Notes: generated from the letters alone by a model not told the origin. Counted from the first letter of the stretch, positions 55,464 to 63,518 are shown. The stretch is DNA of 64,000 bases from Lysinibacillus pakistanensis (GCF_030123245.1 NZ_CP126101.1:1486501-1550500); one strand, 5' to 3'. Numbers and translations: made by a program.

Positions 55464-56603
55464 TTGGCTGGTTATATTTTTACATTAGATAGTTTTGATT
55501 CTTTAAATGAAATAATAAAAAACGGTGTATATAGTACCAATATAAATGTCCCTAAAAAAAATAATTGGCTGACACCGCATGAAGGTACATTTACAGATTA
55601 TTTATCAATGAAGGAAGGAGATAATGTATACTTTTTTATTGATAGAAAAATATATGGGATTGGAAAGTTAAAAAATGTTGTAGAGGATTGCAAACTTTTA
55701 AATTTCCCAAATGCTGATATCCCAATCGTAAACGATTATACCGAATTAAAAGAAGAAATGATTTTAAATAAAACATTATTTAACTTAAAAAACCGTTTTA
55801 TTTGCACTTTTGAAAATAATCCATATTTTTTTACAACTGGTGTAGATATGGATGATGTGTTAGCTTCTAATCCAAGTGCCTTTAAAATGCTGAGAGTTTT
55901 ATGGAAGCTTTCATTTATCAAAATTGATGATATTGAAAATAAAGCATTATTTGATTTTATTTTAAAAACAAACGAGTATGAATTAGCAAATCCTTATAAT
56001 ATCTTTTATACTGAGGATTTACTTCACAAGCGCATAAAATCATTATATAACAATAGTTTTAGAGTTACTTCAAAAAATATATTAGATTTAGCAGCAGATG
56101 AAGACTATATACGCCATGAAATGGCTATTGAAGCTGCAATTGTTGACAATATTAGTAATAATTCTAGTTCTAGTATATTCGGGGAATGGGATTATGTTTC
56201 ACATCAAGTAGTTGCTTCTCCATTTAAACCTGTAGATTACATGGATAAGATGGATGTTTTTGGGTATAGATACATAGCTGGTTTTTCAACAATTTCTAAA
56301 TACTTAACTATTGAAATTAAAAAAGATAGAGCGACTGAAGATGTTGTGCATCAAATTATGAAATACGTAGATTGGATTAACCAAGAATACAGTAATGATT
56401 ATGGCATGATTGAGGCATTTGTTGTAGCTAAACATTTTCCAAAAGAAGTTATTAATTTGAAAAATAAAATAGGTCGAAGAGTTTATACAAAAGGAAGGAG
56501 ACCTGCTATGACACTTGAATGGAGTAACTTAAGATTTATAAAATACCGTTATTGCCAAAGTTCTAAAAATATTATATTCGAAGAAGAAATGATTCAAACT
56601 TAA
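55464..56603 (+). CDS. Unknown restriction-associated protein: PUA/EVE-like plus PD-(D/E)XK domains
   Basis: This protein of 379 residues lies between endonuclease and methyltransferase genes. The N-terminal 75 residues (YIFTLDSF ... EGDNVYFFIDRKIYGIGKL) resemble PUA/EVE-like folds, which can read modified bases or RNA. A helical middle follows. The C-terminal part (about 210-365) looks like a NucS/DUF91-type nuclease: HEMAIEAAI (Glu219, Glu223), MDVFG (Asp264), LTIEIKKDRA (Glu284, Lys286), then VVHQIMKYVDWI. This spells D-X19-ExK. The start is TTG at 55464, five bases after the endonuclease stop, with GGGG six bases before it. It is not a control protein. It may be an accessory or modification-dependent nuclease. 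Both domain calls are by eye. Confidence 0.6.
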   Translation: MAGYIFTLDSFDSLNEIIKNGVYSTNINVPKKNNWLTPHEGTFTDYLSMKEGDNVYFFIDRKIYGIGKLKNVVEDCKLLNFPNADIPIVNDYTELKEEMILNKTLFNLKNRFICTFENNPYFFTTGVDMDDVLASNPSAFKMLRVLWKLSFIKIDDIENKALFDFILKTNEYELANPYNIFYTEDLLHKRIKSLYNNSFRVTSKNILDLAADEDYIRHEMAIEAAIVDNISNNSSSSIFGEWDYVSHQVVASPFKPVDYMDKMDVFGYRYIAGFSTISKYLTIEIKKDRATEDVVHQIMKYVDWINQEYSNDYGMIEAFVVAKHFPKEVINLKNKIGRRVYTKGRRPAMTLEWSNLRFIKYRYCQSSKNIIFEEEMIQT

Positions 56604-56672
56604 AAGTTGATCCCTTTGCAGAAATCATTTATAATAAGTTATAATTAATTTTTGCAGAAAGGATGTTTGCTA

Positions 56673-57920
56673 ATGAAAGACACTCTAAATGTAGTAGAAT
56701 TGTTTGCGGGTGTGGGTGGATTTCGATTAGGTTTAGAAAACGCAGATGCGAACCTTTTTAATACCATTTGGGCAAACCAATGGGAACCATCACGTAAGTC
56801 ACAGGATGCATTCGATTGCTATAAAAGAAACTTTGGTGGAGAGCCCAGTAATCAAGATATTGCATTGGTACCTGATAAAGTATTTCAGGAATTAGATATA
56901 GATTTATTAGTAGGTGGTTTTCCTTGTCAAGACTATTCAGTAGCTCGTTCGTTATCAGGTGAGAAGGGACTCGAAGGGAAAAAAGGTGTATTGTTTTGGG
57001 AAATTAAGCGTGTTATTGAAAATTCCCACCCAAAATATGTACTTCTTGAAAACGTCGATAGGTTATTAAAATCGCCATCTAAACAGCGAGGACGCGATTT
57101 TGCAGTTATGCTAGCGACGTTCCGTGACTTGGGGTATATTGTGGAATGGCGAGTTGTAAATGCTGCAGAATATGGAGCTGCTCAAAAACGCCGTCGTATT
57201 TTTATATTTGCTTATAAAAATACTTTAAACTTTGCAACAAAACAGCGTAAATTCAGCCCATATGAAATTGTATTTAATGAAGGGTTCTTTGCAAATACAT
57301 TTCCAGTTAAGCAAGAGCCTTATAAAAATCGAATTGCAACTTGTGAATTACCTGATGATATCATAGCAATTTCTGATGAGTTTGCATTCGGGTTTCATAC
57401 AGCTGGAATTATGTTAGAGGGAGAAATTTTCACTGCACATACAGAAGTGGACTTTCCGAAATTTAGACCACTTAAACATATTTTAATTGACGAATCCATG
57501 GTGCCTGAATCGTTTTATTTAACAGATTTACAAGCTGAAAAATTTAATTATTTACGTGGTCCAAAGAAAATAGAACGTACATCAGCAGAGGGGCATAAAT
57601 ACATTTTTTCTGAAGGTGGTATGTCTCAAACGGATGAATTAGATGGGCCAGGTCGTACTATGTTGACAAGCGAGGGTTCTATTAACAGAAGTACACATAT
57701 CGTAGAAGTAAATGGTAAAAAACGATTCCTAACACCTATAGAATGTGAACGATTAAATGGTTTTCCTGATAATTGGACAGCTGGTATGCCAAACCGTATG
57801 CGTTATTTTTGTATGGGCAATGCCCTTGTTGTGAATCTAATTACAAAAATGGGGAAAACTATTTTAGATATAGAAGTAAATGAACACAATAAATCAGAGC
57901 AAATAGAAATGTTTATATGA
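56673..57920 (+). CDS. DNA (cytosine-5) methyltransferase
   Basis: This protein of 415 residues has C5-MTase motifs in order: I ELFAGVGGFRLGL, IV GGFPCQDYS with the catalytic Cys85, VI LLENVDRLL, VIII QKRRRIFIFAY, IX TPIECERLNGFPD and X GNALVVNLI. The variable target-recognition region lies between VIII and IX (about 200-345). The ATG at 56673 follows AAAGGATG; an upstream TTG is not needed. It should protect the site cut by the Sau3AI-like enzyme, by inference producing GATm5C. Confidence 0.93.
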   Translation: MKDTLNVVELFAGVGGFRLGLENADANLFNTIWANQWEPSRKSQDAFDCYKRNFGGEPSNQDIALVPDKVFQELDIDLLVGGFPCQDYSVARSLSGEKGLEGKKGVLFWEIKRVIENSHPKYVLLENVDRLLKSPSKQRGRDFAVMLATFRDLGYIVEWRVVNAAEYGAAQKRRRIFIFAYKNTLNFATKQRKFSPYEIVFNEGFFANTFPVKQEPYKNRIATCELPDDIIAISDEFAFGFHTAGIMLEGEIFTAHTEVDFPKFRPLKHILIDESMVPESFYLTDLQAEKFNYLRGPKKIERTSAEGHKYIFSEGGMSQTDELDGPGRTMLTSEGSINRSTHIVEVNGKKRFLTPIECERLNGFPDNWTAGMPNRMRYFCMGNALVVNLITKMGKTILDIEVNEHNKSEQIEMFI

Positions 57921-57944
57921 TAGATATAATTAAAGTTTAACTTT

Positions 57945-57983
57945 AGCAGGTGAACAAATTTTTTTCTCTTCACCTGCTTTTTT
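57945..57983 (+). terminator. Terminator of the restriction-modification operon
   Basis: AGCAGGTGAA pairs with TTCACCTGCT (10 bp), followed by six T. Confidence 0.85.
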
Positions 57984-58040
57984 ACTTTTGGAATCGAATT
58001 CATTAGTTAAGAGATTTCTAATGAGATTAAAATCAAATGG

Positions 58041-58196
58041 TTAAATCAAAAACACCGCCACAATCGTCGTAATAACAAGACCAATCACTACAGGCAATAA
58101 ATTACGCCTTGCGAGTTCAAATGGACTTACATTACATATAGCAGCCGCAGGAATTAACGCCCAAGGAATTAATGTACCTCCACCAATAAAAGACAT
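58041..58196 (-). pseudogene. Severed C-terminus of a membrane transporter
   Basis: The minus-strand frame ending at 58041 encodes about 51 residues: MSFIGGGTLIPWALIPAAA, CNVSPFELARRN, and a final helix LLPVVIGLVITTIVAVFLI. This looks like the last two segments of an ion or organic-acid transporter. No ribosome site precedes it. Its upstream end abuts the stop codon of the serine recombinase gene, so the host gene was evidently split by integration there. The N-terminal part is not in this window. Confidence 0.6.
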
Positions 58197-58197
58197 A

Positions 58198-59625
58198 TTA
58201 TTTAGCTGCAACAATTATGATTTCTCTTGCTTGCTTACTGCTTATAAAATCATCCTTTGTATCAATTACAATTTGCTCAAATACGGTCGTCATTAATTGC
58301 TTACGTTCATAATCATCAGCATTTAACCAAAGAGTATCGATGTTGCGAATAATGGATCTGATTTCCTTATGATGCCGAGTGTCCTGCTGCTGAATATTCT
58401 TTAACTCACGTTTAATTTCTTTTTCTTTGCCCCGTAGCTTTTCGGTTTCGCGAATTAATTCATCAATATCAATAATATCATTTTCGAACATGGTTTTTTT
58501 CTTGAGTAAAAGCTTTTGTATAGAGGCTAGTTCCTGCTGCAATGAAGAGAACTGTGCTTTAGGAAAATTGGACTCGCCTTCATTACTTTTAAAATGACTA
58601 CCCACTAAGTCATCCCACTGAGCAAATACCGTTTGTACTAAATTGCTTTCTAAAATCATATGACTAGTACAGGTTTTTCCTGCTTTCTTTCCTGAACACC
58701 GGTAGTTCTTTTTCTTTCCTACTTTATGCCCTGACATTGAGTGCCCACATCTGGCACATTTTAAAATCGAAGAGAAATAGTAATTACTTGTCTCACGTTT
58801 TCCGCCAAAGGTTCTGCGTTTATCCAACAAATCCTGTAGCTCCCAGAATTCATCACGATCTATAATGCGTTCGTGATTTCCCTCAAATAGCTCCCGTTTG
58901 CGAGGGGGCTTTTTGATGTCTTTAGGATTAGAGCTGAACATTAAATAACCAGCGTATGTAGGATTATTAGCAATATCTCGCACACTGTCTACATGCCATC
59001 CTCCGCCTCTTCTTGTAGGTATTCCTTTACTAGTTAGTTGACGAGCTAGTGTGTAAAAGCCTATGGATCTAGCTAGCTTAAATATTTCCTTTACAATTTG
59101 AGCCTCTTCTTCATCTTTCACTAATTCACCATCAATGACCTTATAGCCGAAGGGAGGGGTGCCACCTTTCCAGCGTCCCAATTTCACTTTCTTTTCTAAT
59201 CCAAAGCGCACTCGTTCTGCCGTATTTTCTCGCTCCCATTGCGCAATAGCTGCCACTAGTGTGATAAACAAACGTCCTATAGCATTAGTAGTATCATAGA
59301 CTTCTGTAGCAGACTTAAATTTACATTCATATTGATCCAATTTTGCTAAGATAGTATGCAGGTCAGGCACAGAACGAGTTAATCGATCCAGTTTATACAC
59401 TAGTAAGACATCTATGCCCCCTTGCTTAATTCGATTGAGCATATTTTGGAAATGAGGTCTGTTTAAATCCTTAGCAGAATAACCATCATCGATATAGGGC
59501 TTCTCAACAATTTCCCATCCTTGTGAAACACAATAAGCTTCTAATTTCTCAATCTGGGCAGCTATTGAAAACCCATGCTTGGCCTGTTCATCTGTACTCA
59601 CCCGAACATAGATGACGCATTTCAT
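58198..59625 (-). CDS. Large serine recombinase (site-specific integrase)
   Basis: This protein of 475 residues has an N-terminal resolvase domain with catalytic Ser10 in YVRVSTDEQAKHGFS and VYKLDRLTRS. A recombinase domain follows (about 160-270), then a zinc ribbon (CARCGHSMSG ... CSGKKAGKTC) and a coiled-coil segment (about 370-430). AGGAG lies nine bases before the ATG at 59625. The 3' end abuts a truncated host gene, as expected for an integrase at the attachment site of its own element. Confidence 0.93.
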   Translation of the reverse strand: MKCVIYVRVSTDEQAKHGFSIAAQIEKLEAYCVSQGWEIVEKPYIDDGYSAKDLNRPHFQNMLNRIKQGGIDVLLVYKLDRLTRSVPDLHTILAKLDQYECKFKSATEVYDTTNAIGRLFITLVAAIAQWERENTAERVRFGLEKKVKLGRWKGGTPPFGYKVIDGELVKDEEEAQIVKEIFKLARSIGFYTLARQLTSKGIPTRRGGGWHVDSVRDIANNPTYAGYLMFSSNPKDIKKPPRKRELFEGNHERIIDRDEFWELQDLLDKRRTFGGKRETSNYYFSSILKCARCGHSMSGHKVGKKKNYRCSGKKAGKTCTSHMILESNLVQTVFAQWDDLVGSHFKSNEGESNFPKAQFSSLQQELASIQKLLLKKKTMFENDIIDIDELIRETEKLRGKEKEIKRELKNIQQQDTRHHKEIRSIIRNIDTLWLNADDYERKQLMTTVFEQIVIDTKDDFISSKQAREIIIVAAK

Positions 59626-59731
59626 CAATATTCACTCCTAATAATAAGAAAAGAGCGATACAAAGGAGCTTACTCTTTTTAATTTATATATAGCACTAAA
59701 ATTGCATATCATTCCTATAATTTTTGCTTTA

Positions 59732-60066
59732 CTATTTCTTCCATTCGGAAGCCGATAATGTTCCTACCTTTTGCTCAGCCTCTAATTTTTGACGATAGCT
59801 GTCCAATTCAGCATCGATTTTATATTCGACTGTGGCCGTTATTTCGGAGCGGTTTTTAAATAATTATTCCTCATGGCTAAGCAATGTTTCTCGCACATCT
59901 CGATCAAGATCCATATAGCCCTTCATGATAGCAATCTCTAATACTCTGAGGTTGCTTTTTTTGCGTATTCATCCAGTGAAAAAGTTTCGGGTTGAACAAA
60001 CATTTCACCCTCACCTGTACAAAGCCAGTACTCGCTAATTCGATGCGTTATCTGAAGGCGAGGCAT
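59732..60066 (-). pseudogene. Phage-like small protein gene, frameshifted
   Basis: Starting at the ATG 60066 the frame reads MPRLQITHRISEYWLCTGEG ... ETFSLDEYAKKATSEY and stops. The following sequence is coding in another frame (LRVLEIAIMKGYMDLDRDV), crosses one further stop after LLSHEE, and continues to SASEWKK before the stop at 59732. Together these would make a protein of about 110 residues. It carries at least one frameshift (near an A-run in AAAAAAAGC) and one nonsense codon. I do not know its function; it lies in the recombinase element. Confidence 0.55.
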
Positions 60067-60235
60067 GTTCAATTTGTTATGAAAAACCAGGTACTCTTTG
60101 GTGTGATGAAAGGACATATATATGGGAAGATTGCGCCCAAATAATGAACGATGTCGGAAATAAACAAGATTAATATTTCACGTATGAAAGTGACAAGCCC
60201 AATCGACATATTCTGATAAAAAAGGAGTGTGAGTG

Positions 60236-60385
60236 ATGAGAGCAGTAAAAATGACAGAAGAAAAGGTTCGAAAACTGTTACCGATTGTAGAAAGTATTCT
60301 GTCAAGGGAATACGGAAGAAAGGTGACTTTAAAGGATCTAACGGTAGGGGGCATTACAGTTTATAAAAAAGATTGCGCCAAATAG
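60236..60385 (+). CDS. Small phage-like protein, 49 residues
   Basis: ATG at 60236 has AAAAAAGGAG about nine bases upstream. The product, MRAVKMTEEKVRKLLPIVES ... GGITVYKKDCAK, is soluble and charged with no known domain. A preceding short frame ending at 60172 (CSICYEKPGTLWCDERTY, with a CxxC) seems to be a fragment of another such gene. Confidence 0.5.
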   Translation: MRAVKMTEEKVRKLLPIVESILSREYGRKVTLKDLTVGGITVYKKDCAK

Positions 60386-60479
60386 CGCAGTCATGTCCCA
60401 TTTTGTACAAGCATTCGTATCCATGTAAAGGAATGAACTTTGAACATCCTAGTAAAGCTTTGGTTCAACATGACGCCAA

Positions 60480-60741
60480 ATGAACTCTAATAATATTTCC
60501 AATAAAGCAGTAATTCTTGCTGAAGACAAGCTTTATCAAAAGCGAAAAGATATTGTTAAAACGATTGAAGAAATCTATTCACAGTTAGACCATGATTTAA
60601 AAACTATTATGGACATGCGGTATTGGGATAACGAAAGAAATTGTTATTAATAGTAAAATATTATATATAAATTGTAATAAGGTGCTACGTAAATGCAATG
60701 CATTAATTGATGAAACAGCCAAGCGTTTAGCATGGGCTTAA
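60480..60741 (+). pseudogene. Phage late-regulator-like gene (ArpU/RinA type?), broken
   Basis: From ATG 60480 the frame gives 56 residues including KRKDIVKTIEEIYSQLDHDL and KTIMDMRYWDN, then stops. Another frame carries on with KVLRKCNALIDETAKRLAWA to the stop at 60741. The pattern MRYW followed by a C-terminal helix with conserved Arg/Asp is like ArpU/RinA or DUF1492-type phage transcription regulators, which have a sigma-region-4 fold. The junction has lost sequence or shifted frame, and the N-terminus is short. Confidence 0.45.
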
Positions 60742-60815
60742 TGTATAAAGAATATATTAATGTAATGTAAAGGATAGAAAAGGGGCTGGGGGTTATTGGA
60801 TTATTAGATATTATT

Positions 60816-60956
60816 ATGAACGCTTTCGGGATTACCATGATAACATTGTTGATTTTTCTTTGGTCAATTGATGAAGACAAATGGAATTTAAGGGGTATAT
60901 CTTCTTATGCAGTTCCTACAGCATTCGTTTATTTTGTTTTTTTTATGTTTGTGTAA
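60816..60956 (+). CDS. Possible small membrane protein
   Basis: The frame from ATG 60816 encodes 46 residues with two hydrophobic segments (ITMITLLIFLW and AVPTAFVYFVFFMFV). The reading frame is open for several codons upstream to a GGGGCTGGGGG stretch, so a non-ATG start may be used. No homology was recognised. The 246 bases after it, up to the next gene, hold a promoter but no gene that I can see. Confidence 0.4.
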   Translation: MNAFGITMITLLIFLWSIDEDKWNLRGISSYAVPTAFVYFVFFMFV

Positions 60957-61149
60957 AAGATAGATATTTCTCTTTTCATTATAGTGACCTTCCTAACACT
61001 AGCAAAGTTCATTAAAAAACATAGCAAATAGATATTATCCATTTTTACCAAAAGCGTACGGAACGTCTTACAATAATGAGCACTTTCGCTTGTACTTGTA
61101 TATCTCAAATAAGAAATTAAAACTACTAAATTGGCAGTCTCTTTTTATA

Positions 61150-61178
61150 ATGACAATACGCTCCATTTACCTTATGAT
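61150..61178 (+). promoter_or_regulatory. Promoter of the 82-residue small gene
   Basis: ATGACA, 17 bases, TATGAT. The same box pair with matching spacer words recurs at 61420-61448. Confidence 0.65.
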
Positions 61179-61202
61179 GTTGGTAGATAGGGGTAAATTA
61201 AA

Positions 61203-61451
61203 ATGGCAGAAGTAAAAACTAAAATTCTTGAATTCAATGATTTATATGATAAACAAGACAAAGTAAATACATACTTAGATTATTTACGAGAAGGAACATT
61301 CATCGAGTTTCTACAGCTATATATGGTAACAACACGAAAGCATAAACAGCACTTATTGTTTATAAAACTAATTAAGGTCACAACTAACAAGGTGTGGCTT
61401 TGTCAGTATATTACTAGCAGTGACATATCGTTCCATACGAATTATGATTGA
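61203..61451 (+). CDS. Hypothetical protein, 82 residues
   Basis: A promoter (61150-61178) and GGGG ten bases before the ATG support it. The product is charged with no recognised domain. Its last 30 codons cover a hairpin (GTCACA ... TGTGGCTTTG, 61378-61404) like the terminators of the two following genes, and also the promoter of the next gene. The original gene may have ended earlier, with the present tail acquired by a stop-loss or frameshift. Confidence 0.55.
   Translation: MAEVKTKILEFNDLYDKQDKVNTYLDYLREGTFIEFLQLYMVTTRKHKQHLLFIKLIKVTTNKVWLCQYITSSDISFHTNYD
61420..61448 (+). promoter_or_regulatory. Promoter of the 73-residue small gene
   Basis: GTGACA, 17 bases, TATGAT, lying within the end of the preceding gene. 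It is very similar to the promoter at 61150-61178. Confidence 0.65.
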
Positions 61452-61471
61452 TATTGAAGGTGGTGAAATAA

Positions 61472-61693
61472 ATGAATGTGAAAAACAAAGTAATATATTC
61501 AAATCTGGTTACAATAATATCTATGTTAGTATCAACTATCTTTTTTATAAAGATTGTCCTAAGTAAAGGAATAGAACAAGTACATTATTTAACATCAATA
61601 TTATATGTAGTAGCTATCGTAGTGTCGATTATAAGCTTTGTAGTACATTGGAAGACTAAACAGGTCATTAAGAGAAATGAAGGTCATGCCTAA
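61472..61693 (+). CDS. Small membrane protein, 73 residues
   Basis: Two helices (about 8-28 and 38-60) are followed by a basic tail WKTKQVIKRNEGHA. AAGGTGGTG precedes the ATG. It is unknown, the second of three consecutive tiny genes with related control sequences. A terminator overlaps its stop. Confidence 0.6.
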   Translation: MNVKNKVIYSNLVTIISMLVSTIFFIKIVLSKGIEQVHYLTSILYVVAIVVSIISFVVHWKTKQVIKRNEGHA

Positions 61694-61710
61694 CTAGGTG
61701 TGGCTTTTTA
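61683..61710 (+). terminator. Terminator overlapping the 73-residue gene end
   Basis: GTCATGCC pairs with GGTGTGGC (wobble pairs, loop TAACTA), followed by TTTTTAT. The TAA stop lies in the loop. Confidence 0.6.
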
Positions 61711-61784
61711 TAATGCTTCCTATTTTTATTGATTACTTCAATCCCATTTGTCCCATGATATAGGTAGATGGGGGGTGTTGATTA

Positions 61785-62012
61785 ATGGATTATGAATATA
61801 AAGTAAAGTTTTACTTTGACGAAAATCGCGAAGAAGAATATAAAATCAAGACTAATATTGGACAAGAAACATTCGCGGAAGAAATTTCTAATGGCTTCAA
61901 TGAGAATTCATGGTATTCATTTATTGAAACAGAAAATTATAAAACGATATTAATAAATACTAAAGATGTTTATAAGGTATCGGTAGTACAAAATATTGTA
62001 GAATTTGATTAA
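61785..62012 (+). CDS. Hypothetical protein, 75 residues
   Basis: This small acidic soluble protein has YKVKFYFDENREEEYKI and ENYKTILINTKDVYKVSVVQ, a possible beta-rich fold. GGGGGG lies a few bases upstream of the ATG. The leader (CCCATTTGTCCCATGATATAGG, split here as CCATTT and GGTAGAT) shares words with the leader of the gene at 61203. No homology was recognised. Confidence 0.6.
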   Translation: MDYEYKVKFYFDENREEEYKIKTNIGQETFAEEISNGFNENSWYSFIETENYKTILINTKDVYKVSVVQNIVEFD

Positions 62013-62025
62013 TCCAATATATTAA

Positions 62026-62054
62026 GTCACACTCTAAATGAGTTGTGGCTTTTA
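62026..62054 (+). terminator. Terminator of the 75-residue gene
   Basis: GTCACA-CTC pairs with GAG-(T)-TGTGGC, followed by TTTTATT. It is the same GTCACA...TGTGGC design as in the preceding small genes. Confidence 0.65.
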
Positions 62055-62103
62055 TTATGCCTTGAGAGGTTCAGTGCAAAATTGAAAAAGAAAAAATATT
62101 AAA

Positions 62104-62331
62104 AGGGTCACTTGGGATAGAGTGACCCTCAGGTAACGAAATTCGGAGGTGTAAGACTAAATTAGCTTACACTACTATTAATATGACGTGATAGCAAAGT
62201 TTGTATAGTTCATAGCCTGAACAATAGATAAAAAAAAGCCGCAGCGTGGTCACATGCTACAGCAAACTAATGAATAATCTAAGGACTTAAGAAAGGAAAT
62301 ATGAAATGGGTCACGCGGAGGATAGTGACCC
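62104..62331. repeat. Pair of GGGTCAC hairpin repeats around a terminator
   Basis: Copy A (62104-62129, AGGGTCACT/AGTGACCCT) and copy B (62308-62331, GGGTCAC/GTGACCC) share the loop word GGATAG or GGGATAG. Both are followed by AGGTGTAA some 15-20 bases later. Between them a minus-strand terminator lies at 62231-62263 (GCTGTAGC with GCTGCGGC, then seven T). On the minus strand the hairpins read like terminators or 3' elements for the YjcZ gene, perhaps marking a duplicated unit. Confidence 0.55.
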
Positions 62332-62401
62332 TTACTAAGATTTGAAGGTGTAAAGTATAAGTTTCAAATAGTTATGAGCTTAGAGGCGGTGGTATTGCAT
62401 A

Positions 62402-62509
62402 TTAATAACTGATGAAACTAACGCCGACAATAATTAGAAGAATGAATAGAACGACAATTAGAGCAAATGATGAACCATAACCACTACCACTACCACAATA
62501 TTGAGACAT
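62402..62509 (-). CDS. YjcZ-family tiny sporulation-associated protein
   Basis: This protein of 35 residues has a Gly/Ser/Tyr-rich start (MSQYCGSGSGYGSSF) followed by one hydrophobic helix ending ILLIIVGVSFISY, the YjcZ pattern. AAAGGAGGG lies seven bases before the ATG. Proteins of this family are made during sporulation in Bacillus, often as several tandem paralogues; the function is unclear. Confidence 0.85.
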   Translation of the reverse strand: MSQYCGSGSGYGSSFALIVVLFILLIIVGVSFISY

Positions 62510-62539
62510 AATTTTTCCCTCCTTTCTATGACTATAATA

Positions 62540-63060
62540 TGCATAGTTGTAGAAAGGAATTGCGATATTTATCTTAGGATGGTCTTAGAAAAAAGATTAA
62601 AAGTAAAGATACACTATCAAGAGCGTAACGGTAGAGTGTTTGGCTTCCAGTGAATTTATTAAAGGCAGTTGGAGATAAGGGATTGATTAGGCATTATATT
62701 AAGCCCTCTTGTTGACATGCGGATACGATCTTTATCGATGTCTTGGTCTTAGCTGATTAAGCGATAAAAGACCACACCTCGATGGGTGGCAATAAATAGG
62801 CATTATTATTATTCTCACCGTTTTTTGTGGAACCAGGTTCGCCAGCCATGAAATTTGAAATAGAGAATTTTATTGTACAACGGCATTATTCCGGAAACGC
62901 ATTTGGATTTGCAGAAAGGTACAATGACCACTGATCCGTTTAAATTGGGTTACATATTACGATTCAATAGCGAAGAAATAATAAAAAGTATTCAAAATCA
63001 GTATGGTACATTTGTTAAGAAGTTGTATAGGTTGAAGTGTTAATTTATAAATGTTGATTC
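62540..63060. other. Degenerate gene-poor stretch
   Basis: I see no intact gene. Open pieces in different plus-strand frames suggest decayed coding sequence, for example LFSPFFVEPGSPAMKFEIEN near 62820-62870. A last frame from ATG 62924 to 63043 (MTTDPFKLGYILRFNSEEII plus 19 more residues) follows AAAGGT. None could be assigned. The sequence joins the terminator at 63065. Confidence 0.4.
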
Positions 63061-63064
63061 TCTT

Positions 63065-63106
63065 AAAAAATCCCAGTTACTCAACTTTTTGAGCCTGGGA
63101 TTTTTT
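63065..63106. terminator. Bidirectional terminator
   Basis: AAAAAATCCCAG pairs with CTGGGATTTTTT, with an inner CTCAA/TTGAG. T-runs lie on both strands. Confidence 0.9.
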
Positions 63107-63183
63107 ATATTTAAATTATTAATGTATTTAATAATTCAATGTATAATGGTAAATATTAGGAGTTATGGAAGCGTGGTTAAACT

Positions 63184-63333
63184 TTGAATTGTCCCAACTG
63201 TGCTGCAGTATTTAACCTAAAACAAAATAATTGTGAATACTGTGGTAGTTACATCATTACGTTAGAAGCAAAACAGATTATATATGATTTAAAAGATTTC
63301 AAACCAACCTATAAAAAAATCTTTTTTCCATGA
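63184..63333 (+). CDS. Small zinc-ribbon protein
   Basis: A TTG start gives 49 residues: MNCPNCAAVFNLKQNNCEYC with two CxxC pairs forming one zinc ribbon, then a short helical tail. The ribosome site is weak. A better AGGAG lies further upstream but leads into another frame (ATG 63164, stopping soon), so the gene may be frameshifted at its start. Confidence 0.5.
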   Translation: MNCPNCAAVFNLKQNNCEYCGSYIITLEAKQIIYDLKDFKPTYKKIFFP

Positions 63334-63453
63334 GAAATGAGTGTAAATGAATTACCAATACGTTCAGGTATGGCAGAATAAGGGAGCTATTTTTAATTAT
63401 TCGTAATCTAAAATAATCAAATTTTATTTTACAGTAACAATAAAACAAAATTA

Positions 63454-63483
63454 TTGACCGTTAGGTACAAAAAGGAGTATTCT
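63454..63483 (+). promoter_or_regulatory. Promoter and probable operator of the terminal tetR gene
   Basis: TTGACC, 18 bases, TATTCT lies 36 bases before the start codon. The -35 is part of an imperfect dyad, TTG-ACC-GTTA-GGT-A-CAA (63454-63470), a likely self-repression site. Confidence 0.5.
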
Positions 63484-63518
63484 ATTAATGTTATCTATAA
63501 AATAAGAGGAGGATACGA

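Noticed and set aside
60069..60305. Minus-strand hydrophobic frame of 78 codons
   Set aside because: It is antisense to a small plus-strand gene with a good ribosome site; the hydrophobicity is a shadow effect.
62104..62331. CRISPR-like repeats
   Set aside because: There are only two hairpin units about 200 bases apart, with no regular spacers and no cas genes.
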